Positions 29,700-40,223 of a stretch of DNA of 64,000 nucleotides are shown here, in pieces. The stretch's first letter is position 1. Every line of letters begins with the position of its first letter. Location: NCBI GenBank assembly GCA_037179385.1, contig CM074185.1, positions 50,967,000-51,030,999 on the forward strand, in the 5' to 3' direction. This DNA comes from Holothuria scabra (Eukaryota; Echinodermata; Holothuroidea; Aspidochirotida; Holothuriidae). The notes below the pieces were generated by a model that worked only from the letters and a program-made list of their open reading frames with translations, was not told where the DNA came from and did no database searches. A program made the translations under genes and the position numbers.

Positions 29700-31679
29700 G
29701 ATATCATCAGTTAGTTGGTGTATCGTGATCCTACAGGATATTTGTAGTTGAAAATGTAGTAAAGTAAAGCAAAACTACAAGCTAATGTCTTAAAGACGAT
29801 TGAAATGTAGTCCTATTATCCTTGTTATTGTCCCTCCTGAAAAAAATATGATCGAATTCACAATTAAACTACAATAACACTCGCAAGACAGAAAGATTTC
29901 TCAACTCAAATCGGCGTTACTGGAGAACCCAAATCCCGTGCCCATGACTTAAGAACATGGCCATTTTCCCTATCACTATTTTCTCCAAAAGGGCATCAAC
30001 CAAACAATCACTTCTCAACTCCCGTACCCCCCCCCCCCCATTACAGACAGTTTGCACGAGGACACTTCTCTCCTACCACAACAATTACCCATCAAAGAAG
30101 GATGTAAGAACGAAAATATGTTGGCACGGACTTATATACATGGACCACGGACTTATATACATGGACTAAGCATGTAACGTGTACGTCCTATCCGTAGATG
30201 GTCTGACTGGGTCAAAAAGGCACACCAAGATGGCCACCGAGTAGCTATGAATCGTCTGATTTGACGAGACTCTGCAATATTTAAACAAAAGTTAAACTTG
30301 AATGGGAAACAATATTATATTCCTGCAATAGGTGAAGTGATTTTGACATTACCTTGCCATAGGCCTATTTCAAAAATATTTCAACTTTCTTGCAAAGCAT
30401 GGTGACATTCTTGAGCAAGTCTAAGCTTTCACACAAAACCATATCAGACGGCCATCTTGGTGCGCTTTTTCTCACACTACGGTAGCGACAATGTACTATG
30501 CAGTATGCTCTGTCCATTATAGGAAGTCCGTGGTTGTTGGTACTTTAAGAAGTTGAGAGGGGAAGATGTGCTGGGGATATTGTACAGGAACTACTCTCAC
30601 TAGCATCAGCCAAACAAAGGAGATAAAGTAACAGTGCACTTGATGAAGATTAGTTAAATGTTAAGTAATTGTGGACCCGGTGTGCATTTAAAACAGGATA
30701 ACACACCACAGGATAGTCACTGCAAGTGATGCACAAGAGCACAGCCCGAGTGCATATAGCGAAAGCATTCATATTAAGTGTACCTCAAGTGTAGAATTTT
30801 AAAAATATGTATTTCAGGGGTTGCAAAGTGAATTGCATACAACTCACATAGTCATAGCTAGTTCCATTGTTGAAATATTGAATGTTAACATTTATGTACT
30901 CAAAGCAAATCAGCCCATTGCGCAGTAATTTATGATTGTCTTGTTGTACAACTCACATTACCTGCTTTGTTAGCCTCTTTGAAATTAAAAATGCTTTAAT
31001 GACCTTGGACGCTTCCAGTGTGCTTGCATAGCATATTGTACAGAGAGGCCTTAATTTCATCACCCCATGGAAGAATGAGTGGTAGCACATACGGTACTGG
31101 TACAAAGAACCGTTATTTTCAAAAAAAAAAAAAAGAAGAAGAAGAAAGAGAAATACAAAGACTGTGATTTGAGTAGTAAAACAATGAAATCACAAGTTAT
31201 TGCGCAATGCTCCATTTTAAATTGAGCGGATAGACTACACCATTTTATATATCAGCTCAGGAATGTCCTTTGAAGATGGGAGTTGGACTGTTTCAATTCA
31301 GTTTTCATGCTTTTTAATACATATCTTTGAAACTGAAGACTTGTAGTCTAAAATTTTTATCTCCGTGAGTTCATTATCTTGTTGTAATGCACCTGTCCCG
31401 AGTTGTCTAACCTTGTTCATACAAAATAATATTTTAATTTTAAAGACGGAAAGAGAAATATAATGTCGTTTGTAAATAACTAAATTAAAAAGAACAACCT
31501 TGAGTCAAATAGAATAGTCAAAGATGATCTTATGCGGAGACATTACAAAGTCACGTGACCATTGTGGACAAATATAACTAGCAGATTCATATCAAGTATG
31601 AAAGAACGGTTCGTTCATCATGTTTATAATATTTAAAACTTGATAAAACTAGGCGTAATCTACTTATGAACTGTAAAAA
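29700..31679. other. Intergenic stretch with one transposon copy
   Basis: Apart from the element at 30125-30532, a C-run (30028-30039), an A-run/GAA tract (31122-31147) and a repeat at 31195-31340, nothing coding is recognised. Confidence 0.4.
30125..30532. mobile_element. hAT-like miniature element, family F copy 1, with duplicated left end
   Basis: Left terminus CACGGACTTATATACATGGA occurs twice in tandem (30125 and 30146). Right terminus AAGTCCGTG ends 30532. The interior (catgtaacgtgtacgtcctat, ggccatcttggtgcgc, acggtagcgacaat) matches 34121-34513. Flanks tatgttgg and gttgttgg could be a decayed 8-base duplication. Confidence 0.7.
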
Positions 31680-31806
31680 CGAACCTTTCGGCCCAGCATT
31701 AGCCGGCGGGAGCAAACGAAGTCTTTTCGCTCAGCTCATCGCTACGACGAAAAACCGCGGCAGTCCAAGGGGCTGCAACCACAGAGGCGCTACGCAGGCT
31801 AACCCG
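31680..31806 (+). repeat. Interspersed repeat, family G copy 2
   Basis: Matches 12428-12541 (gaagtcttttcgctcagctcatcg, accacagaggcgctacgcaggcta). Confidence 0.6.
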
Positions 31807-31894
31807 GCACTGGCGAATCAAGTTTCCGTCATGTTCTTTAATTGTGACACAGTGGTTTGTCAAAGTTTTCCAAATCTTGCTTCAAAACAACCTA

Positions 31895-32268
31895 TTACAG
31901 GCCCGTAGCCAGGGGGTCGGAGCGTTCGAATGACCCACCCCAACTTGAGGGAGGTCCATTTTCCAGGACTGTGTTTGAAGAGTCTACTATGACATATTTT
32001 TATCTTGACATATAGCAGAAAACATGTATGATTTTTTTCTCAAGAAGAGGTGTACTGTGTGGAATTCCTGGGGAAAGGGACTTCTGTTGTGTTCAAAAGT
32101 CCTCCAGACTGCAGGAGATTTGCAGATTTCAAGCTTTTCCGGGGGAGCATGCCCGGACCTAGCAACTGCATACTTACGGCACGCACCAGCCGCCTCCGTA
32201 TTTGGAAAAAAGTCCACATCTTGGAAAAAAGACCCACCCCTGCACATGGGCTGGCTACGGGCCTGTAA
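31895..32268. mobile_element. 374-base inverted-repeat element with perfect termini
   Basis: TTACAGGCCCGTAGCCAG at the left and its exact reverse complement CTGGCTACGGGCCTGTAA at the right, flanked by TA (31893-31894 and 32269-32270), so including the flank the match is 20 of 20. The perfect ends suggest recent insertion. Open frames inside (31987-32313 minus, 32024-32416 plus) run through the element and are not genes. A related end, caggcccgtaggcag, occurs near 22588. Confidence 0.85.
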
Positions 32269-32269
32269 T

Positions 32270-32411
32270 AAGTGCGGTACGGTAGATGCGCCATATTCTA
32301 TGCACCTGTGCACGGGAGTCTACGAAATGTATGGGTTCAATTGCGTGAGGGAGTGTGTGTCAATGCACCAGAATGTAGGATGCTCGTGTCACACATTGTT
32401 CGTTGCCCGTG
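32270..32411 (+). CDS. Candidate exon: DEG/ENaC (ASIC-like) extracellular cysteine motif
   Basis: The frame reads KCGTVDAPYSMHLC, then YEMYGFNCVRECVSMHQNV, then GCSCHTLFVARG before a weak donor (CGTG|GTTAGA). The C-x3-C-x8-C-x-C spacing preceded by APY..C and a Y....C approach is the finger/thumb cysteine pattern of DEG/ENaC channels (for example C.IDC........CNC in ASICs). The exon abuts the right end of a 374-bp inverted-repeat element. Without the element the frame would continue upstream through CDTVVCQSFPNLASKQP. No pore or TM2 exon was found, so this may be a broken copy. Confidence 0.4.
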
Positions 32412-34112
32412 GTTAGAGGATGCATCTTACAATTAATAAAGGCATAATTCGTTTAATAGTGATTCTACAAAAAAAAAAAAAAACTCGGAAGTGATGCAAA
32501 TATAGGATTGTGAGACACTGAAATGTACGGCTACCATCGACTGCGAGGTTTCATATTGATATCAAAAAGAAAATAAATAAATGTTATCTACTTTATTTAT
32601 ATCCTTTCTAACCTTGCTAGTTTTAAACGAAAGATTTATGATTGATTCTATTCATTGAGCTAAATCCAAGCATTATTTTAAACACTGTATTTAAATCGCT
32701 TGTTCGGTTTGGAGATATTATCAAATGAAGTCTCGTTTTCAACACGTGATGGACTTGCAGCAAGCACTGTGACGTATAACATCATAACCCTATACAAATG
32801 AGCTATTTTCCTCCAAAGTTTAACAACCAATTCAGTCCTACATCAATACAATCTACATTTATCACAGACATGCCAATTTCATGAAGCTGAGCAAAGTTTT
32901 AATGCAAAGAGTAGATAGTTTCCGTTGCACCTGAATCCCCTACTTGGGAGGATGGGCGGTAATCCACGAGGCTTTGAATATATATATCCTCAAACTGCTT
33001 TGTAAAAGTAGTAACGACACGTTATATGCATGTCTCATTTTACAAAAAGAAGGTCACCCATTATTTTCACCATTAATTTCTGTTCATTTGTCAATTTTCC
33101 TACACCAAATCATCATAACACTGGATCTCATTCTGTGGCAACTCAAATGGTGCTCTCTTTTCCTCCTTTTACGATTTGTAAAAGAATACTAACTCTGGAC
33201 AGTGATTTGATAATAACGCAGAATTAAGATCTGACAGTAGCTGCCTTCATTCCTTCCTCTCTCCCAGTTTCTGTTAATCCTCACTTTACCCTTGGTTCAC
33301 CCCTCATTTCCATCCTTATATTTCTCTTCCTTAAACTCTGCATGAGCTTCATTCTTGTCCGTCTTTCTCCTCCTGTCCTTCTTTAGCCCCCCCCCCCTTT
33401 CCTACTTATCTCATCCTTTCCTCTTTCCCATGTTTGCTTGGCCCCAACCTCTGTAACCATTCTCCCGTCCCTCCGCTCCTTTACTTTCTAACGTGCCGAT
33501 TTTGCTTCGATTTTTCCCAAAGCAGTTTTAAGCCCCTTACCCCTCGACTATGCTGCTTGTTTAAAACTCATTGAATGTCACAAATGTATGAACTTTCTTG
33601 CTCAATATCTCGAAAACAATAGATACGTAAACTACCCAGAATTCTTTTACTGTTATATGAATTACTAAATTAAATTTTGCTTCTATTGTTTCACATATCA
33701 AAAATATTTGCAGGGTTTCCGCCAAAGGGGGATAGGGGGTCACAAGTTTGCCACCTTTCCCGAAGAATGTTGGTAAATCGCCCCCTTTTCATTTTCATAA
33801 AAATAAAAAAATCAATGTTTTGGTTTGTTACTGTAAAAGAGGAATGTTGAACTTATGCATAAGTAAGGGACTTTTAAACCCTTCAAATTGCACCTTACAG
33901 GGGCCTTGAAGCAAGCTTTTGCCCCCTGAACCCACTTGTAACCTTAGCCCAGGACAGCATCAATTTAGACTTGCGGTTTTGCAGTTATAACCCCACCCCC
34001 TTTTGTGTTTCTGGCAAAACCCCTTATTTGTTTTGCTATTGATCCCGACGTCCCGACTTTGCTTCGATTTTTCCAGGCGGCAGTTTCCCTTCACCAGTTG
34101 GCTACCGCGCTT
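32412..34112. other. Intergenic stretch
   Basis: AT-rich, no exon recognised. Contains the C/T-rich tract described separately and, at 33710-34060, a G/C-rich segment that looks like transposon debris (ccgccaaagggggataggggg, ttgccccctgaaccc). Confidence 0.4.
33235..33485 (+). repeat. Polypyrimidine (C/T-rich) tract
   Basis: About 250 bases dominated by C and T on the + strand (ccttcctctctcccag, ctttctcctcctgtccttc), not a simple repeat. Strand asymmetry of this size is unusual for the window. Confidence 0.6.
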
Positions 34113-34120
34113 GATTGAAA

Positions 34121-34513
34121 CCACGGACTTCCTACATACGTGGACAGAGCATGTAACATGTACGTCCTATGCGTAGATTGTCGCCACCGACTGGGCAGCT
34201 CGGACAAAAAAGGTGCACCGAGATGTCCGCCGTAAAGCTATAATTAACATGATTTGAAAAAGGATCTGTAATATATTCACCAAACTTTAAACTTAAATGG
34301 GAAGGGATTTCATATTCCTGCATTCCTGCAATAAGCGCAGTGATTTGGATCGTATCTTCCATTATATGAAAATATTTCAACTTCGCTGCAAAATCTGTCG
34401 ATTTGAACTACTTGAGCTAGTCCAAACTTTCACCCCCAAACCGATAGCAGACAGCCATCTTGCTACGCCTATACTCACACGTACGGTAGCGACAATCAGT
34501 ATGCTTTGTCCGT
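34121..34513. mobile_element. hAT-like miniature element, family F copy 2
   Basis: CCACGGACTTCCTACATACG ... GCTTTGTCCGTG; flanked by gattgaaa on both sides (left 34113-34120; right overlaps the terminal G), consistent with an 8-base target duplication. Confidence 0.7.
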
Positions 34514-34520
34514 GATTGAA

Positions 34521-35859
34521 ACTCATTTAAGTTCACAACTGTAGGAACTTTCGTACTTAGTATCTCGAAAACAACGAATATGCAAGAATTCTTAAATTAA
34601 TTCCTAGATTAAGACCTGCTTTCACTGTTCCACAAATTCACAATATTTTTTGTAATTTATCATTCTTTTGAAATAAATTTCAGTGATACATGTTTCAATT
34701 AATTACACCATCAAATATTACCTATTACCCTTGTTTTGTGGTATCAGTTCATAAATGCATGAATAAATATAGACTTTACATTACGATGTTCACATATATA
34801 ACCTATTGTACTTTGATAAATGTTTGAAATATATGAAATGCACTTTTTGTTATATATAAAGTACAAAGTGATACTAAGTAAAATAAATTATCATTTTAAA
34901 ACATGTTAAGCTTTTGCAGTACGTTCAGTTTATTATTTTGGCCATTTAGTTGCATTTTCTTGAATACAACAATAACTGTCAGACTGTATACATAGCCCTT
35001 GTAATGTTACACTTACCGTTTGCATGACATTCAAGTGAGGTACATTCGACTTTAAAGAAAATGGTCGACTCCAGTTTTAAGATCTGTTCACATCTAAGCC
35101 GAAATTTGCTGCGGTCGTGAAGTGATTTTCTACGTCTATTTCGGAAATTTCCTATGTAAGAAATTTCTTTTATTTACCAAAGACTAACAAATTATAGGCT
35201 CGTTCGCAACCAGCAGCAGTTTTCTGCTTTCAACATTTAAAGAAGGAAATAATTATAATGTTAGACAAAATCATTAGATGGTTCTTCAGTATTATAACAT
35301 GTCTCTCTTTGATTTCAGTTCCATGATTTATGAAACTCACATAATTTACAAAATAATGAAGTGGAATTTAGCCCACTGGTACTTCTTTTACCACTAATCT
35401 CTTAACGAATCAACTTTTTTGCAAGCGATACTGAATGATATCGATATGTTTTCAAGACAACAACATACAGACCTATATTTCGAATATTGGGCCACGGACC
35501 GGAGCAAATCAAGTAGTACAACTTTTTCCCTCTTTATTGTTCAGTGCGATTAATTTACTTGTGTAATCATCCAGATACAGATGTGTACATTGAATAACTC
35601 TTGCAACGAAGTAAGCAGACCTTTCCTTACCCCTCCATATTCAAATGATGCAAAAAAAATAATAAATCAATGTAGTACACAGTATCCCGCATCTTACACA
35701 CCAAGCATTTTTTTCCATCCATTATAGTTGAAAAATATAAAAAGTAAGCAATTGTTTTTCTGGCTTTGGTCCATTCAACAGTGCGAATATATGTCGAAAT
35801 ACAGTTATTCTCAGGGAAACAATTCCTTACATCTCCTTTCATCATTCGACACAATCTTA
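34521..35859. other. AT-rich intergenic stretch, nothing recognised
   Basis: Low-complexity AT-rich sequence; open frames at 35627-35854 (minus) and 35728-35919 have no motif. Confidence 0.4.
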
Positions 35860-35867
35860 CAAAAAGA

Positions 35868-36174
35868 CAGTGGCGTGTTTAAAGGGGCGGAGACACAGGC
35901 CCCCAGCCTCCAAAGTTAGTCGGGGGAAAATCACTCAGTCGGGGGATTTACGGGTTCTGGGAAGAGGAAAAGTCTGAAACAGTCTCCCTAGGGGCAGAAA
36001 ACGGTTGTCAAAGCAAAAAAGGTCCCCGAAGCACAAGTATGCCGACGTGAGTCGGTCACCAAGAACTGAAGTTCAATAAATAAACAAATAAATAAAGAAG
36101 GTCATCAAAATTCATGCCAGTCGTGTCAACCACAGGTTGCCCCACCTTCGAAATTGGGATTGCACACGCCACTG
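35868..36174. mobile_element. hAT-like miniature element, 307 bases, with 8-base target duplication
   Basis: CAGTGGCGTGTTTAAAGGGG at the left, GCACACGCCACTG at the right (inverted), flanked by caaaaaga at 35860-35867 and 36175-36182, a perfect 8-base direct repeat. The 8-base duplication and CAGTG end fit the hAT superfamily. Confidence 0.85.
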
Positions 36175-36182
36175 CAAAAAGA

Positions 36183-38424
36183 CATATATTTAATACAAGC
36201 CTAAGATTAAAAGATTAGTTATAGAAATTGGAAAGACCATCATATATATTGAAAGCCTCTTCCAGCGTCCAGTTCTATACAGGACAACGTATTTTTCTTT
36301 GTAAAAAATTTGTGTTGAGTATACTTTTCGATCCACATTGCAAATTTAAATTTGTAAAAAAATTATTTTGTGTTGAGCATACGTTTCAATTCTTAGTGCA
36401 AATTTAAATTTGTTTAAAAAAGTTGATATTAGGCAGCTCACCCTGAATTTTACATTACAAAGAGTTTTTTCATCTTTAAAATAAGATAATTTAATGGGTA
36501 AATAAAACCTTTCCCAAATCCAAATATTTTAGATCGTATTTGTGTAATTTTGTCGTTTTTCATAATTTGAAAATTAAATTTGCTAATTGTGTCAATTTTA
36601 TTTCAAAATGAAACGACGCGAAAAATGAATATCATTATACCCCAAGGAAATGTGACGTAAGTCTAACTACAACGTAACAAATGCTGCAGGCTTGACATTA
36701 GAAAATGTAATGGCAAAAGGGAGCTGTTATTTGCCAAGAAACAGCTCCTGATGGAAACATCAACTTCAAACCTTGTATTGTTGCTGTAGATCGCTTTTGT
36801 TTTTTGTCAGTCCTAATTTTTGTTGGAAACGCAAAGTGCGCAAAAAGCTCTCTGCCAAACATGTGGTTTCGTCGAACGGCTGTTTGCTTGAGAGTCTGGA
36901 TTTCGAGGGCTGTGTTGAAAGTGACATTAACCTATCACGATAGCCCTTGAGCCTGTGAGATACTGTTTATGCAAAATAAAGCTTGAGTGGCTGAAATTTT
37001 TCAACCTTTCACAATATCCCCCTCTCTTACTAGGAGATTGAGAAATGTGTCACCCCGTCAACGAATCCTGGCAACTCGTAACTGTCACAATCTTGTAAAA
37101 GCCTCCATGCAATGGCAAGACTACCATATCTTTCAATCATAACAAAAGGGAAGGAGTTAACGTGATTACGGGATAAAAACAGTTTAAGCTCCACCCATGA
37201 GTTAATCCTTACCCTAAAATATTTCTGTGGTATTGCTAGAATAGAACGTGTTATGAATGATTCACCGAAACCGCGGAATGTGTATTACAGCAGATACTTT
37301 TCAACAGGAGTATCGATTTTACGGAGGAATTCCTGCTAAACTATTCAGAAACAAGTGTCACTCAAGAAGTGGGGTTATCGATCGAATAAATGCAGATTAA
37401 AGTGCATATACGGTCATTTCAACTTTACAGGACTGAACATCGGGTAAAATTGTAAAATGTATTCTTACCTTTCTCACAACTCATTTCATGACATTTACAA
37501 ACACAAGTTCAATATTTTTAGTAGTGTTAAGAAATTCTTAATTGACACAGCTGTTTGATTGACATCAAGTCCAAAAAATGCAGAACAACACAGCTTATAC
37601 TGCACGCCATGTACTGTACTGAAAGTGTTTTAAACGCGCATTGGTGTCTTATATACTCATCCTAAAGCAACTTCATCTGATATTGTTTCTGGATAGGGAT
37701 GAAGTTTAGACAGTTGTGAGGGGGGGGGAGGGGGGAGGGGGGTTAGGTACCGTACGTAGGATAGTTGGAACTGTTTCGGGTGAAATGATTAGACCTTTAA
37801 GAAAGCTTTTGTTCCCAACATGAAGGACGTTCTGCTATAGAAGGCTCGTAAGATTTAATTGTTCGCTATGCTGCTTCTTAAGGAAGCAGTTTAAAGTTTG
37901 GTTTCGCCGAACGGCTCTTTGCCAGAGGGTCGGGAGGAATTTAGAAACAATATCTACTGTGCTTCGTGTTCCTTTGGAACCGTTTGCTTTTTGAAACTAT
38001 TTCAAAGCAGCTTGCATCATGTACTGGAAAAATACATTGTAATAAGCGTTTAATTTTAATTAAAACAATTTCTGTAATGCCAATGTTCACATAAAAACCA
38101 AAGGTTATGTTTCAAATTATTAATATCCAAAGAAGATTGTGACGACACGACAGTAGAGGTGTCTTTCTAATAAGATTTATATTTTAACACGTAGTGCAAA
38201 AACAAGTTATGACAATATACACTTATACAAAATATTAACAAAAGGGTTATTGAAGTTAGCCAGAGGGATTAAAGCAGATTTTTTTGTTTTGTTTGTTTTT
38301 TTTTTTGTTTATTGCATTTGATTCCACATTGCATTCTCAGAAACGGGATTCATTAAAGAAAACTTACAAATATGGCTAATATCATTCAAAACATAAATGC
38401 AACAATCCAATCTCCTCTTTTCTA
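36183..38424. other. Intergenic stretch, AT-rich with a few repeats
   Basis: A 60-base imperfect tandem duplication around aaatttaaatttgt (36341-36416), TTCGGCGAAACC-type modules (36866, 37908), a family B element (37528-37797) and a T-rich tract (38279-38315). No exon recognised. Confidence 0.45.
37528..37797. mobile_element. Miniature element, family B, partial copy
   Basis: Shares tgtttgattgacatc, tactgaaagtgtttt, atactcatcctaaagcaa and cgggtgaaatgattagacctttaa with 23524-23831. Contains a G-rich run (37716-37743: four G runs of six or more), a quadruplex candidate. Confidence 0.55.
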
Positions 38425-38427
38425 GCA

Positions 38428-38630
38428 TTGGTTTTACGTTCCCTGTACTTACGTTGTTGTGACCCATTGCGGAATCTACTGCCATTGCGCTTGGTGCTCA
38501 GCAAAAGCAATGGAGTAGGGAAAGCAAGCAGTGGGCCACAACTGGAAAAAGGCTGTGGCCGGCTCGACTTGAACCATTTGTTTGGACACTGGGCCGTAAA
38601 ACTCCATCTAACTAACTAACTAACTAACCC
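38428..38630 (+). repeat. tRNA-SINE, 5'-truncated
   Basis: Body from ggaatctactgccattgcgc through agcaatggagtagggaaagc, ggccacaactggaaaaagg, gccggctcgacttgaaccat to a clean tail ccatctaactaactaacta. The tRNA head is missing. Confidence 0.8.
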
Positions 38631-38639
38631 AATGCGCAA

Positions 38640-40148
38640 TGTTTAGTCTTGCTATGGTCATAATGGCAAAAATGTCACCTACTGAGTGCTGGATAGAAAC
38701 GCATGAACTAGTTTGCGTCGTTTTTGGTAGAAAAAAAACCTTACAAACACCGACGACATCACCCTGTTCATAATCTGGGGACGGTATTGGTTTTCCCCGA
38801 CAATTTTGGACTCCCCCTGTCTCTCAGGATCATGCTACCATGTGGTGGAGACGGAAGTGATATCAACCAGTTTGTAGCGCAGGGGTCACGTGATATTTCC
38901 ATAACGTTTAGATTTTGAATCACGGTCCGATCATTGGCGAAGACCTGAGTCTTTCAGAGTGGGCCACAGTCTCCTGATTGGGACAGACAGAAGTACCAAT
39001 GAAAGTCAAATATTTTGGGGTAAACATGTATGGTTCCATTACGAGGGAAATTGGGTAAGGTGAAGTCGAGTAAAGGATTACGCCAATTTCACAAATAACT
39101 TCTAGTCGTAATCACCTTCTATATACTCAACACATTGTCAATCAACGCAAGGCAGCATGTTTCCCGCATAGATTTATTCTAAGATACTCCTACAACATTT
39201 GATATTAAAACCTGTAGTGGGGTTATGTTCTTGTTTTCAGGCACTCGACGAAATTAGCCTACAAAAATGTTATTGTTTTATACTGTTAAAATAGAATAAA
39301 AGCAAAATGCACATTTGATTTCCTTCATACACTTTGTATAAGAACAGTGTCCCATATATTTACAAATTCATACAGATTGATGCACAACTTGATCGTTAAG
39401 AAAAAGTGTTCACTTTTGAGTTCATCGCAAAAAATTCATGTTATTTGCCAGCCGAGCCTAAATCATTCTTGCATTTCAGTCACAACTATGCCTACCTTAT
39501 GCAAATTAGCCACTATCTGAATCCACACCTAAATATTAACATGATAAAATGGAACAACAGATCAGGTTTCTAAAAGCTTTGGATTAACAAAAGCAAATCC
39601 CTCGGCCAAGACTTACATTCCAGTGAAGACTTACTTCTGTACTTAGTCCATCTTCTTTCCGTTTTCAAAAGATTCAATAGGCACACGAACCGCTGTGTAC
39701 AGCCCTACATGTGAACGTACTATTATCCTATCGGGACACTAGGACACCCCTCTTTAGTGTTGTGGTCAGCTAATCCAATGGACATGTCAATTATACCATG
39801 GCACTGACAGCCTGTCAGAATTGTGATTGACATATTGGAAGAACGAAAGTATGACAGACCCGACGCCACTCTGTGGAAAAACAGAATCATAATAAGAAGA
39901 TGCATTAAGAAGTGACCGCAGCTGTTAAATATACGTCAGTCGGTGATGACCACTCACTAGTCACGGAAAGTCACACCTTACGAAAGAAAGTTTGTTGGAT
40001 TATATTTGAAAAAGAATCATTAGAGGTTACTTTTTATCTTTGGATTCGGAGTAAAGGGATAATCATTCGGAATTTATCGGAACTGAACGAATCTCATGTT
40101 CTTTTTTCCTTCGGGAGATAGATTATTTTACAATTTTAGAAAAAAAGT
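38640..40148. other. Region upstream of the LIM-homeobox candidate first exon
   Basis: No repeat family recognised; the frame at 39912-40121 ends just before the candidate first exon and is probably 5' untranslated. No TATA box or clear initiator can be assigned by eye. Confidence 0.3.
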
Positions 40149-40223
40149 ATGAAGCATGAGATGGATAATGAAGACAGAAACGCCGGGGAAATCGTCGAAA
40201 ATATTACCATTAAAACAGAAAAG
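40149..40223 (+). CDS. Lhx6/8: Candidate first coding exon of the Lhx6/8-class gene
   Basis: ATG at 40149 is the first Met after an in-frame TAG at 40137 and gives 25 acidic/polar residues beginning [15 protein letters not shown] and ending TIKTEK. The exon stops at AAAAG|GTAAGA in phase 0, exactly what the LIM1 exon (AAA AAC ATT TGC, phase 0) needs; the join would read [11 protein letters not shown], close to the GKNICSSCG context in Lhx6. The distance (7.1 kb) and lack of other support keep this provisional. No promoter motif was recognised upstream. Confidence 0.5.

Noticed and set aside
32024..32416. 130-residue open frame on the + strand
   Set aside because: Its first two-thirds are the interior of the 374-base inverted-repeat element; only the last 47 residues after the element show a family pattern and were kept as a candidate exon.
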